A stretch of DNA of 64,000 bases from Nemophila menziesii (Eukaryota; Streptophyta; Magnoliopsida; Boraginales; Hydrophyllaceae). The stretch covers positions 4,900,501 through 4,964,500 of the forward strand of contig JARWIR010000005.1 in the NCBI GenBank assembly GCA_029959085.1, read 5' to 3'. Below, piece after piece: positions 21,493 through 33,646 of the stretch. Each line of letters begins with the position of its first letter. Positions within the stretch are counted from its first letter, which is position 1. The notes under the pieces were generated by a model that searched no databases, was not told where the DNA came from, and saw only the letters and a list, made by a program, of their open reading frames with translations. The translations under genes and the position numbers were made by a program.

Positions 21493-21765
21493 GACGGGAT
21501 TCGTCGGTGACGGGAATCGTCCTTGACGGGAATCGTCTGTGACGACAATCGTGCTTGACCGGAATCGTGCTTTGACGGGAATCGTCCTTGACAGGAATCG
21601 TCCTTGACGGGAATCGTGCTTGATGGGAATCGTCCTTGACGGGAATCGTGCTTGACGGGAATCGTCCTTGATGGGAATCGTCCTTCACGAGAATCGTCCT
21701 TGACGGGAATCGTCCGTGACGGGAATCGTCCTTGACGGGAATTGTTCTTGACGGGAATAGTTCTT
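21493..21765. repeat. 16-bp minisatellite (TGACGGGAATCGTCCT), about 17 copies
   Basis: The unit contains GACG-GGAAT-CGTC, a small inverted repeat. It lies in the right subterminal part of the Pack-MULE, after a longer degenerate direct repeat with GATGGGAT motifs (21170-21490). An open frame across it on the minus strand is a by-product. Confidence 0.9.
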
Positions 21766-21872
21766 ATGGTGTAAGGGTAGACATGTAATCTTATAATAGT
21801 AAGTTAATGGATGATTCTTTGGGGCAAGTATACTATTATTTTGATTTTTTGGGTCATTGATCCTTTAATTTT

Positions 21873-22711
21873 TTGCATTATATATAAAATGCAAGTCTTC
21901 ATTATATTGGTAAACAATTTATTTTTTGACTAATATATAGGTTTATAGCGCAATTAACTAATATTTGGGGTACTTTCAATTTCTAACAAGAATTTCCGAC
22001 TTCCTCCCTACCAAAAATTGAATTGCAAAAGAGAAGTAATATAGTTCTCTAGGTTTGTGGGATACTATCTAAAAATATTTTTCCAGTTAGTTGTATTATA
22101 TTTTTAATTTTTTAGTGAAAATCTGGGTCCTTATATCTAGTAAAATTATATTCAATACGATACAATAATATCGGCTCCAAATATTATACTATAACCGACT
22201 AAAATAACAAGATTTAATATTGAAAAAAAGATAAAAAAGGATAGAGCAGTTGTGGTGGTGCTATCGGATGGAGGTAGCAAAACGAATGGTGGTGGTTAAC
22301 GAAAGTTAATTATAATAGAGATAATAGAAATAATTGGATAAAGACGGTTATTTGTTACTTATGAATAGAGTTAGAAATATATAAGGTGATTTCAAGAGAT
22401 TTTAATTGTTTATATTAAAATAAAAGTATATTTAGGTAGTTTTTTTAAAAAATATTTTATTATGAAAAATGTCATTGGTAATGATGACAATCATATTAAT
22501 TTGTTATTTTGGGTCTATAATTTTATCATATTATAAATTTTATATATCATTTTCAAAAGATAAAAAGTAGAGATGAAAACATCTTATATAATCTAGTATT
22601 GTATGTTTTTTTTACATTACATGGTCTATTTATAATGTTAATCTTACGTATTCCGTCTAGCATGAGAAATGTTGATATCTCTTATAAATTGAAGACGATA
22701 TCAATTTTTGA
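21873..22711. other. Intergenic, no gene recognised
   Basis: AT-rich sequence with no ORF of note and no clear repeat. Confidence 0.4.
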
Positions 22712-23168
22712 GATGATGTCAACATTTAAACGAGTCGAGCCCGAATTTCCAATGATCTAAATCAGAAATGCTAGAAGTTGTTTGTTTAACTTATAGAACA
22801 ATTTTTTTTAAAGTCGAGGACGAGTTACTCATAAACAATAATAGTTAAAACGGGACTTTCATGAACGGTTGGTATTTGATAGAGTGTGAAAATATGAAAC
22901 ATAACACTAATGAAAAAATAAATGTCTAAAGAAATTTAAAAATATCCAATATGATATTGAAGGTTTATTAATATATGTATAAGTAAATAATATATTAATT
23001 TATAATTCATAATTTTAAATGAGCTCACGAGCCGATCTTGAGCAGACTCGTTTATTTATCGAGCTTAAAATGGAGCTTGAGTTTGTTTATATTCGAGCCG
23101 ATCTCGAATGAGCTTTTCTCGAAACCGAGCTCGAGCTGCTCGCGAGCGGCTTGGTTCATTTACAATCT
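22712..23168 (-). mobile_element. hAT-like MITE remnant rich in GAGCTCGG motifs, copy 1
   Basis: Related to 25886-26402 in the opposite orientation: shared GAGCTCACGAGCCGATCTTG, AAACGAGTCGAGCCCGAATT and a middle AT-rich part with TTATAATTCATAATTTTAAA. The outer end CATTTACAATC corresponds to the TGTAAATGAG terminus of copy 2. No transposase. Confidence 0.6.
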
Positions 23169-23399
23169 TATTTATAGTGTAATTAATTAAAATGATTTAA
23201 TAAAATTATTTTTATATATAATTAAAGTCTTGTAATGTAATGTTTCTTAAAATATAGGTATAATTAAGTTGGAAAAAGTTTCAAAGACATTGTTCCGAAT
23301 TTTTTGATCTTCCGAAATATAATAAAAAGCCCTTGATTATATCTCTATATATGAAAGCAATGATATAAGTATAATGGGATCGTATATAGTATGAATTTC

Positions 23400-23565
23400 T
23401 TTTTAACGGGTCTAAAGTAAAAAGTACAAGGCTCGAATATTTTTCTAAACATGGGTAACCTAATTGCGATTTACCTAGAAATATACATGAGAAGACGTGT
23501 ATATTTCCGTGGAATTAGTCGTGGTACACGTAAGTTGGTCCAGACCATCCACGTACCACAAGAAA
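23400..23565 (+). mobile_element. SINE-like copy 1 (3' part)
   Basis: Shares GGAATTAGTCGTGGTACACG and a GTTGGTCCAGACCATCCACG 3' block with copies at 41053 and 43560, followed by an A-rich tail. GGCTCGAATAT near 23430 resembles a box B. Confidence 0.6.
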
Positions 23566-24811
23566 AAAAGGATATAAAAGTAATCATATACCATCAACAT
23601 TCATACTATTTAATATATTATTTATGATTTTACGTGATTTGATTAAAAATAATGCCAATTAAATTAAGAAAATAAATAAATTAATAATTTACTTTATTTA
23701 AATTATATTATTATAAGTAGTATGAATTTAAGTGATATATATTACTTGGATAATAAAACAGGTTAGTTTTTTTTTTTTTTTTTTTTTTTGTTTCAAAAGC
23801 TTATAAACAGGTTAGTTTGAAATGGAAATAAATGATTTGAACTTGAACTTGGACTGTAGTATAAGAAAAAAGCTTTCTGGACAAACTTCATCAAGTGCAA
23901 GTCTTTTGAATTTTCAGAATTTGTGGAAGAATGGACCCCAAGAAAATTTATGAAGGGGGTTCCTCATGTTTCATCAAGGTGCACAAGATACATTAATATT
24001 GGAGAATTTTAATTTAAATTTAAAAATAGTCTTCTTTTTAAAAAAAATAGTTGTTCTTTACTGATTTTATTGAATAGTAAGTGTTTTTTATTTAGTATTT
24101 AGTGATTTTTGCTGAGTAATTTATTAATTATTGGGTGTTTTAAAACAAAATCACTGAGTACTAATGCAAAATTATCGAGTATTAAAACAAAATCATTGAA
24201 TTTTTTGAAATCATAGAATTTACAGTTGATTAATGAGTATTAACGCAAAATACTGAGTAATAATGCAAAATCACTAAGTTACATAAAACCGTTGCTCTCG
24301 AAAAAAGGAACTCCATATATAGAGCTTACGAACTTCTGGAAAAATCAAGCCACCTTCGTCTTATTTCTACTGCCATTAATATTTGGTTGCATATCTTAAA
24401 CTTTCATATACTGGATGATACTTGAAGTTTCATGAACGAGTCCATGAAACTTTATAAATTATGGTTGTTGTTCAAAACCTTCCAAGTTGCAAAGTTTCAT
24501 GGCTACAGATCTTTATGGCTACGAAATTTCATAAACTCGAAACTACAAAAACTTGAATGCAAAAGTTTCAAATGTTTTGCCGATGGTTATTACTGCTTCA
24601 AAAAACTATTGGTGTGTGCTTGAATTGCTAGAGAAAAGGAAAAAAGAAGAAATGCAAGAGATGAAATGTAATGTGTAATAAAAATATTCTTTTAGGTTTA
24701 TATATCTAACGTTTTAATTTTGGTCCATTAAATTTTATATATTTCTTTAAAACAAAAATATCCACATATTCTCTATTATACACAAAAATGGTCTCTAAGA
24801 TTCTGTAAGTA
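23566..24811. other. Intergenic, AT-rich
   Basis: Contains a long T-run at 23769-23789 and short degenerate CACTGAGTA / TGCAAAATCAC repeats at 24060-24290. No gene recognised. Confidence 0.4.
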
Positions 24812-25290
24812 TTTTTTTCTTTTTTGGGTTAGGTAAACGGTTATATTAATAAGAGCAAAAACTATACATTGTACAAGGAGTCACCTATCCAGACCTGAAA
24901 GTTTAAGGTAGCAACAAAAGAAAATCAACTGTCTCATACAATTACATGATAATGCCCAACTATCATCCAAAATGGAGTGATAAGGGAACAAGGAAAATAA
25001 ATTGAAAAGAGTACACCACTTCACTTCCTTGATAACCGTTTCCCGAGTAGTTGTTTCACTTCTCATAGCAAGACAAATTCTTGCCCTCCATATGCAATAC
25101 GCGGTGGCTTCAAAAGCTATCCTCCAAGCCTTTCTTCTCCAATTTTCACGAGCCTTTAGTTACTTAAGCCATTTCAAAACACTTAAGAGAGTATTCATCT
25201 CCTTATCAAAACCTAACCATTTTCCGTTTTTATTCACATATATCTTTTGTATAAGCACATTCAAAGAAAATATGATTATTTGACTATAAG
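24812..25290 (-). mobile_element. LINE 3' fragment
   Basis: On the minus strand it reads the end of the RT zinc-binding domain (WRRKAWRIAFEATAYCIWRA with a following RI, then EVKWCTLF), with a stop in the LKWLK*LKAREN region. The TAACCGTTTACCTAACCC tail followed by A-rich sequence (T-rich on plus at 24812-24826) is a typical plant LINE 3' end. Heavily truncated. Confidence 0.65.
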
Positions 25291-25885
25291 TTTTCCAATT
25301 TCAAATAGGTTATTCGATCATTCGATCCAACTTTTATAAGTAATCCATTCTTAAAATATTTTTGTGTATCGAAATTAGATATAAATTTAATATTTTATTA
25401 GAGATACTAGATAAAATTAGGTTGAATTTGACGTTATAAGTACTATAATTATTTTATGAGGAAAATAAAAATTGGGGCCTAAAAAACCTAACTTTATTTT
25501 GCAAGTCCTAACTAAAAATTAGTTCTATTAAAGTCCTATTTCTAATGTTCAGGCTAGGTTTTTACTTTTATACCCTTACTTGGTCTGAAAAAATTATCCT
25601 TTCCCTTTTTTCGGTGGGTACGGACCCACAAAGAATGCTCACACCCATTTTCGTAAACTAAGCCGTGATGGGTACGGACCCGTGTCGTTTCTTACATTTA
25701 TTTATTAATCTATTGAAAATTTAATGAAGTCATTCTGATAGGTGTCCATTTAAAAGTCCAACTCGGCATAGACCCATCTCGAACGATAGATAGATGGGTA
25801 CGGACCCAATTAGAGCATATCCAGCATTTTTTTTGCAATGGGCTGTACCCATGGCCTAAACCAGGTCTCTTCACAAAAGTGGGAT

Positions 25886-26402
25886 TAGGGATGTAAATGA
25901 GCCGAGCCGCTCGAGCTCGGCTCGGAGAAAAGTTTGTTCGAGATCGGCTCGAATATAAACAAGCTCAAGCTCAAGCTCTATTTTAAGCTCGGTAAATAAA
26001 CGAGTCTGCTCGATCTCGGCTCATGAGCTCGTTTAAAATTATGAATTATAAATTAATATATTATTTTTTTATAAATATATTACTAAACCTTCAATATAAA
26101 TTGAACATTTTTTTATTTTTTTAGACATTTTTTTTTCATTAATATTATGTTTCATATTTTTATACCACACGCTCATGAAAGTCCCATTTCAACCATAAAA
26201 AAAAATTGTTCATGAGCAACTCGTGCTCGATTCTAAAAAAAAGATTATTTTATAAGTTTAACAAACACGTTCTAACATTTCTTATTTGGACCATTGGAGG
26301 CTCGGGCTCGGCTCGTTTAAATTTGAGCTCGGCCCGACTCGTTTAAATTTGAGTTCGGCTCGGCTAGACTCGAGAAATTAAACAAACAAGCATGTACATC
26401 TA
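25886..26402 (+). mobile_element. hAT-like MITE remnant rich in GAGCTCGG motifs, copy 2
   Basis: Starts TAGGGATGTAAATGAGCCG and ends near GCATGTACATCTA. Inverted relative to copy 1 at 22712-23168. The left part is dense in GAGCTCGGCTCG half-palindromes. I found no matching 8-bp duplication. Confidence 0.55.
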
Positions 26403-27004
26403 GTATTCGACTCGACTCGGCTCGTTTACTGTACCCATGGCCCAATAACAAACACATTGCACACTTGTTCTTGGGTTGTACCCACTAGAAACAAAAACTA
26501 ATAACAAATATCATCACAACATTGGAACAAAAATGGAAACAAATCTATTCACAACATTGGAATAAAAACAAATCGCAATATAGGAACAAAAAACAACAAG
26601 AAATTTCTGCACAATCATCACCATATGAACAAAAAACATCAAGAAATTTCTTAACACTCGCATTATTGAAACAAAGAAGAAAAACAAATCTCTTCACACT
26701 CACTGATTTTATTAAAAAAAAATTGCAGCAGGCTGTGCCCATCGAACGGCTTCGTGCGAATGTGGCCCAACCCGATTCATGAGGCTGTACCCATGGCCAC
26801 ATCGATATACAGGCTGAATGGCCACGCTTGGCGGCGGTTTCAGATGAAAGAGAATGGCAATGCAGGCGGCGGTTTTCTTGGTAGTGGACCTGGGGGTATA
26901 GACCTTGGTTCGACGATGACGGTCAGCAGATCCGAGCGGCTTTGGGTTTGGTTCGAAGGTGGATGAGAAGGGTTTGGTTCGAAGGTGAGTAGATCTGGAC
27001 GAGG

Positions 27005-27195
27005 GTGACTATGGTGATGGTGGTGATGATGATGGTGTAGGGTTCCAGGCGCGACGGTTTCGTGAACAGGGTGGTGATGGTGATGAAGATGATGGCGATA
27101 AAGATGGTGGTGATGGTGATGAATATGGTGGTGATTGTGATGAAGATGGTGGTGATGAATAGGGAAGAGGCTAGGGTTGTTGGTGGTGATAATGA
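27005..27195 (+). repeat. GGTGAT/GATGGT microsatellite
   Basis: Imperfect trinucleotide repeats. They create a His-rich open frame on the minus strand that I do not count as a gene. The flanks (26400-27000) repeat GGCTGTACCCATGGCC at about 25842 and 26788. 27300-28095 holds nothing recognised. Confidence 0.8.
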
Positions 27196-28550
27196 TGAAG
27201 ATGGGGCGGCGGTGTTCTTGGAAAGATGAGACCTGAAGGATAGATCTCAAAGTGAGACCAGAGGGAAGAGGAAAGTGAGACCAGACGGTGGAGAACGGTC
27301 ACCCAAAACTACGATAGTTTTAATGTTCAGTAAAAAGAAATTTAAAAAAAAATGAAAAATTGTTTTTATTTTCCGTAACTCTAATAATTTTTTGATTTTG
27401 TTTTTTACTTTTGACGGTTAATAGAAGAGAAAGGAGTATTTTTGATATTTTATCTTTTTCTAGTTAAACTAGTTAAATGTTAGTTAGATTGAGGTCTTAT
27501 AATTTAAACTCATATGTCATTGTTCCTTATAAACTAATACCTCCTTTTTTTATAATTGGGAAAAAGTAACATACTATCGCACCGTTTTAACGAAAATTAT
27601 TATTTGAGGGTCCAAGTAGTGGATGCTTATGGGGATTGGGAGCAAAGGTCAAAAAAGGTCATAGTGGGGATGCCATGAGTATACGCGTATTTGCAAACAT
27701 TATTATTAATAATACATTAATTTTGAAAAGTTGTGAAGAAATTTGGACGGTGTTTCCGGCGTAGTTTATGATCAATCACATGTTCTTTTTGTTGAATTTT
27801 GTGCTTAATTATTGAATTTATATCTCGAATATGTGTGATCGTAACAACTCAAAAAGAATGTATAAAATTTCAAATTACATAGCAAGAGATTCATTAAAAA
27901 AGAAATAAAAGTCAGACATCTAGAGTGTTTTCTCGAGAAAAAACTTCATCACCTCAACTTTCAAATTAGCATGGCCTACTATGCCATCTAGCAGATAATT
28001 GAACATAATTGTGTCACATGATTTGTAGTAGAGACCACATGAAGAGCCTACTCCAAAATGTGTAAATAATAGGGTTGAAAAGTCAACTTCATACTCAAGA
28101 TAGTAGGGGTGAGCACGGGCCGGGTTTACCCCGGGTTGGGGTCTAGGGTAAGGGTAATGTAGTCGGGTTTCAGTTTTGCCAAGGGTAAGGGTAGAGTTAA
28201 AATTTACCCTACCCTCGGGTTACCCATACACGGGTTACCCCGGGTTAACCCCGGGTTTACCCTATGTTAATTGAAACTGAATTTTTTTTTATAAGTCTAA
28301 TACAAAGTATAAAATAGCAATACAAATACTCTTAACTCTCTCAAATTACTTAGTATATGAAATACAATCATAAAATTTACAACTGATTCACAATTAAAAT
28401 ACCAAGCTATTATTACATTTCAACTTTAAGTCATTAAAATAGAGAGCATTCCTATGCCTTACACCATTCCAAACTGTCAATAAAACCAACCAATTATATT
28501 AATCATTAGGAGATAAAGTGATAAATTATCGAAATGAGAAGTAAAACATA

Positions 28551-30470
28551 CCTGGAATGCTACAATTAAAGGAATGAATAGCTTTCTCTCCTCATTTGGA
28601 TTTGGGCCATCGATCTGATAACTCAAAAACAGTGTTTCTATTAATATATACATGAAACAGATCAATCTGTCTCTGTCTCTATGAGACAATATTTACTCAT
28701 GTGTTAAAGTTTATTAGAATATTCTTCTTTGCATAATCCGATAGGATTAGATCCCTTAAAGCAACCTCAGCCTGGACTAACATCAAATCTTTAGTATACT
28801 TAAATCTACAACATAAACTTTAGTTAAAGAAATATTACCATAGGATTATTACATAGGATCAGTAGGAGTGAATCTGAAGCCAGAAGTTGTGTATACTAAC
28901 ATGGCGGCAACAACAATGGCTACCAAAGAACTAACTTATATAATAAGAGTGCTTACCAATTATTTTTTGCTTTCATTTTTTATTTCTTTTCTGATTTCAA
29001 TTAATTGCACTATGTTATGCAAAATAAACAAAAGTTAAATGCCTTGATAAACACAATTAAAAATGAACCTGTATGTAGGGGTGAGCATGGTTCGGTTCGT
29101 CTCGGTTTTTGGCCAAAACCGGAACCGAACCGAATATTTCGGTTTTTTATAATTTAATAACCAAACCGGGTGGTTCGCATTTGGTTCCACATTTGGTTTT
29201 TGGTTCCGAATTGGTTCGTTTCGGTTCGGTTTTGGTTTCTCTTCGAATTCGGATGCTTGGTCAATAATATTTTCATCCAATATCTTGAAATACATTGTCC
29301 AATAGAGACTAATATTCCAATACAATTATGCTACTATTACTTTTGTCCATGTGAGATATTAATATATCAATTAAATATAAATTTATAATCAAAAAATACT
29401 TATCTTAATTTACAATACTACAATAAATTTAAATCTACTACTTCCTATTTCATACAATCATAATTTATAAAATCAATCAAGTAATGAATACTTATAATCT
29501 TAAGTGATATAAAAAAAATCTCACTAATAGCACCATCTAATAATATAACTAAAATTTCACGTAGATGATAAATTCTTAACAAAAGTTTTTCACACATAAT
29601 TCTTATAAAAGAAGTTCACACAATCCCTATTTTTTCCTTCGTTAGTCCGGTTTTTGTTCGGTTTTTTTGGTTCGATTTTTAGGTAGTAAGCCGAACCGAA
29701 CCAAAAAATTCGGTTTTTGAAAAATTAAAAACCGAACCATTTGATTATTCGGTTTTTGGTTATTTTGGTTCGGTTTTTTCCGGTTTTTTGGTTCGGTTTG
29801 GTTATTTGGTTCTCATTTGCTCACCCCTACCTGTATGTATTGAACTACTACACCATGAAGAGTCAAAAAGCTAAGCGTGTTAAAAGTGGGAGCCTGAAAT
29901 TAAATCAACAAATTAATTAGTACAATTATATGAGAACATAAATTGATAAAATATATTGAGAATTGAACTGAGGCCTGATATTGAAGGCTGATATATCAGT
30001 AACTAGCAGTATTTTCCAACCAAAATACCCAAAACCGAGGGCTTATTTGCAAATATTTTTCAACAAAAAAACTAAAAAACTCACCAATAAATTATAGCAC
30101 ATCAATTTATTAATGAATCTGTAACAAAATCAAACAAAAGACAAACCTAATTAGTTAAATATTACAGGAATAAATTAAATATATATAAGATAATTAAACG
30201 AACAACAATAAGCAGTTACCTTAAGGAAAATGGTGATGTACCACCAATACCAAACAAACCCCTCTTATCTAGCCTCGAATCTCCCATTTTCTAACTAGAA
30301 AAAAGCATCCAGCACATGAGAATGGACTAACAAAACTAAGAGCCATTAATGCTTCACCTTGGTTTGGTGAAAAAGGGTTGCTATTTCGGCAGAGTATGGA
30401 GTATTCTTGGGAGAAGAAGAAAGGATGGAGAGGTTAAGCGAAAGAAAGCAAGAGTAGGGTTTCAAAGAAA
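28551..30470 (-). pseudogene. Possible captured host gene exons inside the hAT element
   Basis: Minus-strand candidates: an open segment at about 30370-30225 (MALSFVSPFSCAGCF, then after a shift of frame DKRGLFGIGGTSPF) ending at CTTAAG|GTAACT; SLVAIVVAAMLVYTTSGFRF at about 28915-28840; VQAEVALRDLILSDYAKK near 28780-28725; and IDGPNPNEERKLFIPLIVAF bounded by ATAACTCAG-like acceptor and CCAG|GTATGT donor at about 28615-28552. The N-terminal stretch looks like a transit peptide. I do not recognise the gene, and one frame break is present. Treat as inference. Confidence 0.35.
29076..29829. mobile_element. Nested hAT-type MITE (754 bp)
   Basis: A perfect 8-bp duplication CCTGTATG (29068-29075, 29830-29837) flanks termini TAGGGGTGAGCA on both ends. 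Subterminal regions are arrays of GGTTCGGTTTTTGG and its complement. No coding capacity. Same terminal motif as the host element, so both could respond to one transposase. Confidence 0.88.
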
Positions 30471-30899
30471 GAAACAAGCGTACACAAAATGCTGGATTAA
30501 AATGAAAATATGGTTAATTTTACATATATATTTTTTATTTTTTAATATGAACAGTAACCGGGTTCGACGGGTCAACCCGTGTGTTATAAGACTAAAGAGA
30601 GAACCGAGGTAATTTGTACGGGTTTTAAAACTCAAAGGGGAGACCCAAGTTATTTTTGTACCTAGGGTATTTATACCCAAATTACCCAATTTTTTTACCC
30701 GGGTTGGGTCGGGTTTACCATTACCAATATTCTTGCTCAGCCCTACAAGATAGTATCTTTTTTTTATTTTTTGGTCAAACTATCAAACTTACACATTATC
30801 ATTACTCTAAATTTAATATTATTCATTCCCCTAAATTCTAAAAGAAGTATGAGTGATGATACTTTCTTTCCTGACCAAAAAATAAAAATAAAATGATAC

Positions 30900-31933
30900 T
30901 TTCTTTTTTTATCAATATCTGTTATAATTTCTAAAAATAATATCTAAAAAAAATGATTTATTTAAGATATTAATAAATCTTTTTATATTTTCTATTAATT
31001 TTATCTTTATTTAATATGCAAAAACTTATCATCATAAAACTTATTTACTTAGGGTGTGATTGGTACGTAGTAATAAATTTGGGAAGGAATGGAACAAATA
31101 AAGTAATAGAATTACTGTGGGAATAAATAGACATTGGTAATTATTATACCACACTTGGTATGTCGTATGAATAGAGATGGAAAAAACTCATTTCTTTTTT
31201 ATCTCAAAGTTGATATAAAATTGTTTCAGAATTAAAAATAAATTTATAAATCACAAATATACCATTATTATATTAAAGTTTAACAAATTAATTTATTTTA
31301 TACTACTTTAATCATGAATTATGCCATATAAATATTAAAAAAATAAATATTTTGGAAAAACATTTAGGTTTGAATTTTTGTGAATTGAATTCATGAAAAT
31401 TTTTAGTCTAGTAAAAAAAATTGTAGAATATCATTTAAAAAACATTAGAAAAATAATTTTTTTTTTACTTGTACATTTTTCTTGTAATTTATTTTAATCT
31501 AGGTGTATTTGAAATTATTTTAAAAAAAACATGTATTTATAATTATTCATAAATTTATTTCTTACACTAACAATTATGTTAATAAAGTATGAATTATCAA
31601 AGTTATTTATAAGCTAGTATTTTTATTTATTGAAATTAAAATATCATTCCTAATGTAATTGGAATGGCTAATACCATGGGGGATTGATGGAATGACTATT
31701 ACCATATTTGTAGGATTAAGTTTCCCATGGTAATTGAAATCCCACTTCTTTAGACTCCTACCAAACATAGGAATAAAATACCCCCAGTATTTATATTCCA
31801 TTCCAAAGTCTATTACCGCATACCAATCGCACCCTTAGTTGATTAAGAATAGTTTAATAAAAATTAAAGGAATTAATTGTTTTTTTTAATTTGTGTAAAC
31901 AAAAGTATGACAAACATTAATGGACGGAAGAAG
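30900..31933. mobile_element. Stowaway-like MITE copy 2, split by a Tourist-like element
   Basis: Collinear with copy 1 (13836-14116): ATAATTTCTAAAAATAATAT, AAAACTTATCATCAT, then after the insertion TTAGTTGATTAAGAATAG and TATGACAAACATTAATGGAC. TA duplications at 30898-30899 and 31934-31935. Confidence 0.75.
31052..31834. mobile_element. Tourist-like (PIF/Harbinger) MITE, 783 bp
   Basis: TTA duplications at 31049-31051 and 31835-31837. Ends GGGTGTGATTGGTACG and, inverted, GGGTGCGATTGGTATG. AT-rich, no transposase. Nested in Stowaway copy 2. Confidence 0.85.
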
Positions 31934-33053
31934 TAAATACAAATAAGGTTAAGTATCGTCTAGAAAATAGTCATTTAAATATCATCTATGATGTATATTT
32001 TGGATAGTTCAATTAAACTATTTCTTTTTTCTAATAGCTTTATTTCTCTCTCTTACATAGTTAGACCACCAAATACATCTCATAGGTGATATTTATGTGA
32101 TCACTTTTTGAATGATCCCCAAATTACTCTTTAGGACAAGCCCAAGAAACCAAAATTTGCTTGGTTATCTAAGAGAATTTTTTGGGTCTTTTGTAACTTA
32201 AAAAAAGAATTTTAGCATTTTTTGGGTCTTTTGTAACTTAAAAAAAGAATTTTAGCAGATAAAATTGGGCATTTTTTTATAAAATAGAAAAGTAGGGCCT
32301 AAAGCGGTGATTTTGGTGGTTTTGCCTAAGGACAACCTCTGTTACTCTTTAAATACTAGTTAGAGTGTTTTTATTCAATTACTTTTTTTTTTGTTAATTA
32401 AATGCTACACAAGGTCATATATAAAAAAGTGACAAAAAAAACTAAAAATAAATAATAAATATCATTACTCAAGAAGTATTATACTAATTTATGAATTTTA
32501 GGTTATATGTGGATTTTCCTAATTCTGTTAGTTAAGACACATTGTATTCTATATTACATCTAAAATTATAATGTAAAAAGAGAATTTTTTTATGTAAATT
32601 CTTAAAATGTTATAATTAATGGTATTTGGAATCATCAAATACTATAATATGTTGGAGAGTAATAATAACCATAAACATCTAAAGTCTCCAAACCCTATGA
32701 CATTGATCGTAGTATTTGCTAAAACGACACTGTCATCTAATTTACTCACGATCTTATTGGATCAAAACGTGACATATTACATGATAATTAGTAACTACAC
32801 ATAAAAAAATGTTTTAATCACACTCTACTTAATACATATTTTTTGATGTCACCGCGCATAATCCTACATAGAAACGATTATCTTATAACCACCTAGCATT
32901 AGTTAAATTAGACCTTACACTTTTCTCACCATTTCTTTTGGGATTCCAAATCTAACCTTCTATTTACTCTAACATCAGAGTATTTTTTGGAACAGGTAAG
33001 GAGTCGTATCTAACAACGGACGTGACTTGGAGAAGAAGTTCTTTTCTCTAATA
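31934..33053. other. Intergenic with exact 40-bp tandem duplication at 32178-32257
   Basis: Two adjacent copies of a unit ending AAAGAATTTTAGCA. Nothing else recognised. Confidence 0.6.
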
Positions 33054-33314
33054 CTCACTCCGTCCTAAAAATAATATCCACTTATTTTTTGATACAAATT
33101 AAAAAACTTAATAATTGCATACACAATTACAAATTTACCCTGATATTTTAAATATGTATTGGAAATATAAATTATAATTTTTTAATAAGGGTAATAATGA
33201 AAAAGGTTGAAAAAAAGTGTCTTGATATCCTAAATGGATAATATTTTTGGGACACCATATTTAATAAGTTGGACATTATTTTTGGACATTATTTTTAGGA
33301 CGGGACGAAGATAG
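33054..33314. mobile_element. Stowaway-like MITE copy 3
   Basis: TA at 33052-33053 and 33315-33316. Ends CTCACTCCGTCCTAAAAATA and, inverted, CTATCTTCGTCCCGTCC then TAAAAATAAT. It is 330 bp beyond the stop codon of PIGN-A. Confidence 0.75.
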
Positions 33315-33646
33315 TACTGAATTCCTACAATTTGACCAAAAATAAAATAAAAATCCTTTGATAAATTATAAATATAACAAGGGAAAAGAATGGGTCTATA
33401 TTCTTGCCATGTGCAAGTAGTTCTTTTTTTGGGTATACTGACATGTGCAACTTTAGTAAACACAAGAGATAGATATTGATAACAGCTTTCCACTAAATGA
33501 GAAAAGATAGGAAACACCATATTATATTGAAAACTTAAGAATCGTTCTCAGAACCTTCTCATATACAACATGATCAAGAAAAATATCAGATTCAGTAAAT
33601 TGTTTCCAAAATTTTGTTCAAGCTCATCTTATCCGATGACCTAACT

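Larger units (their letters stand above)
28104..30745 (-). mobile_element. hAT-type non-autonomous element (2642 bp) with possible captured exons
   Basis: A perfect 8-bp duplication CAAGATAG (28096-28103, 30746-30753) flanks termini TAGGGGTGAGCA and, inverted, TAGGGCTGAGCA. Subterminal arrays of GGGTTACCC/CCCGGGTT motifs lie at both ends, typical of hAT transposase binding regions. No transposase is seen. A second hAT element (29076-29829) is nested inside. On the minus strand there are segments with exon-like composition and splice signals. Confidence 0.85.

Noticed and set aside
21467..21688. 73-aa repetitive frame
   Set aside because: By-product of the 16-bp minisatellite (three units of 16 bp keep a frame).
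26840..27250. 136-aa His-rich open frame on the minus strand
   Set aside because: It is produced by a GATGGT/GGTGAT microsatellite; no domain and no gene context.
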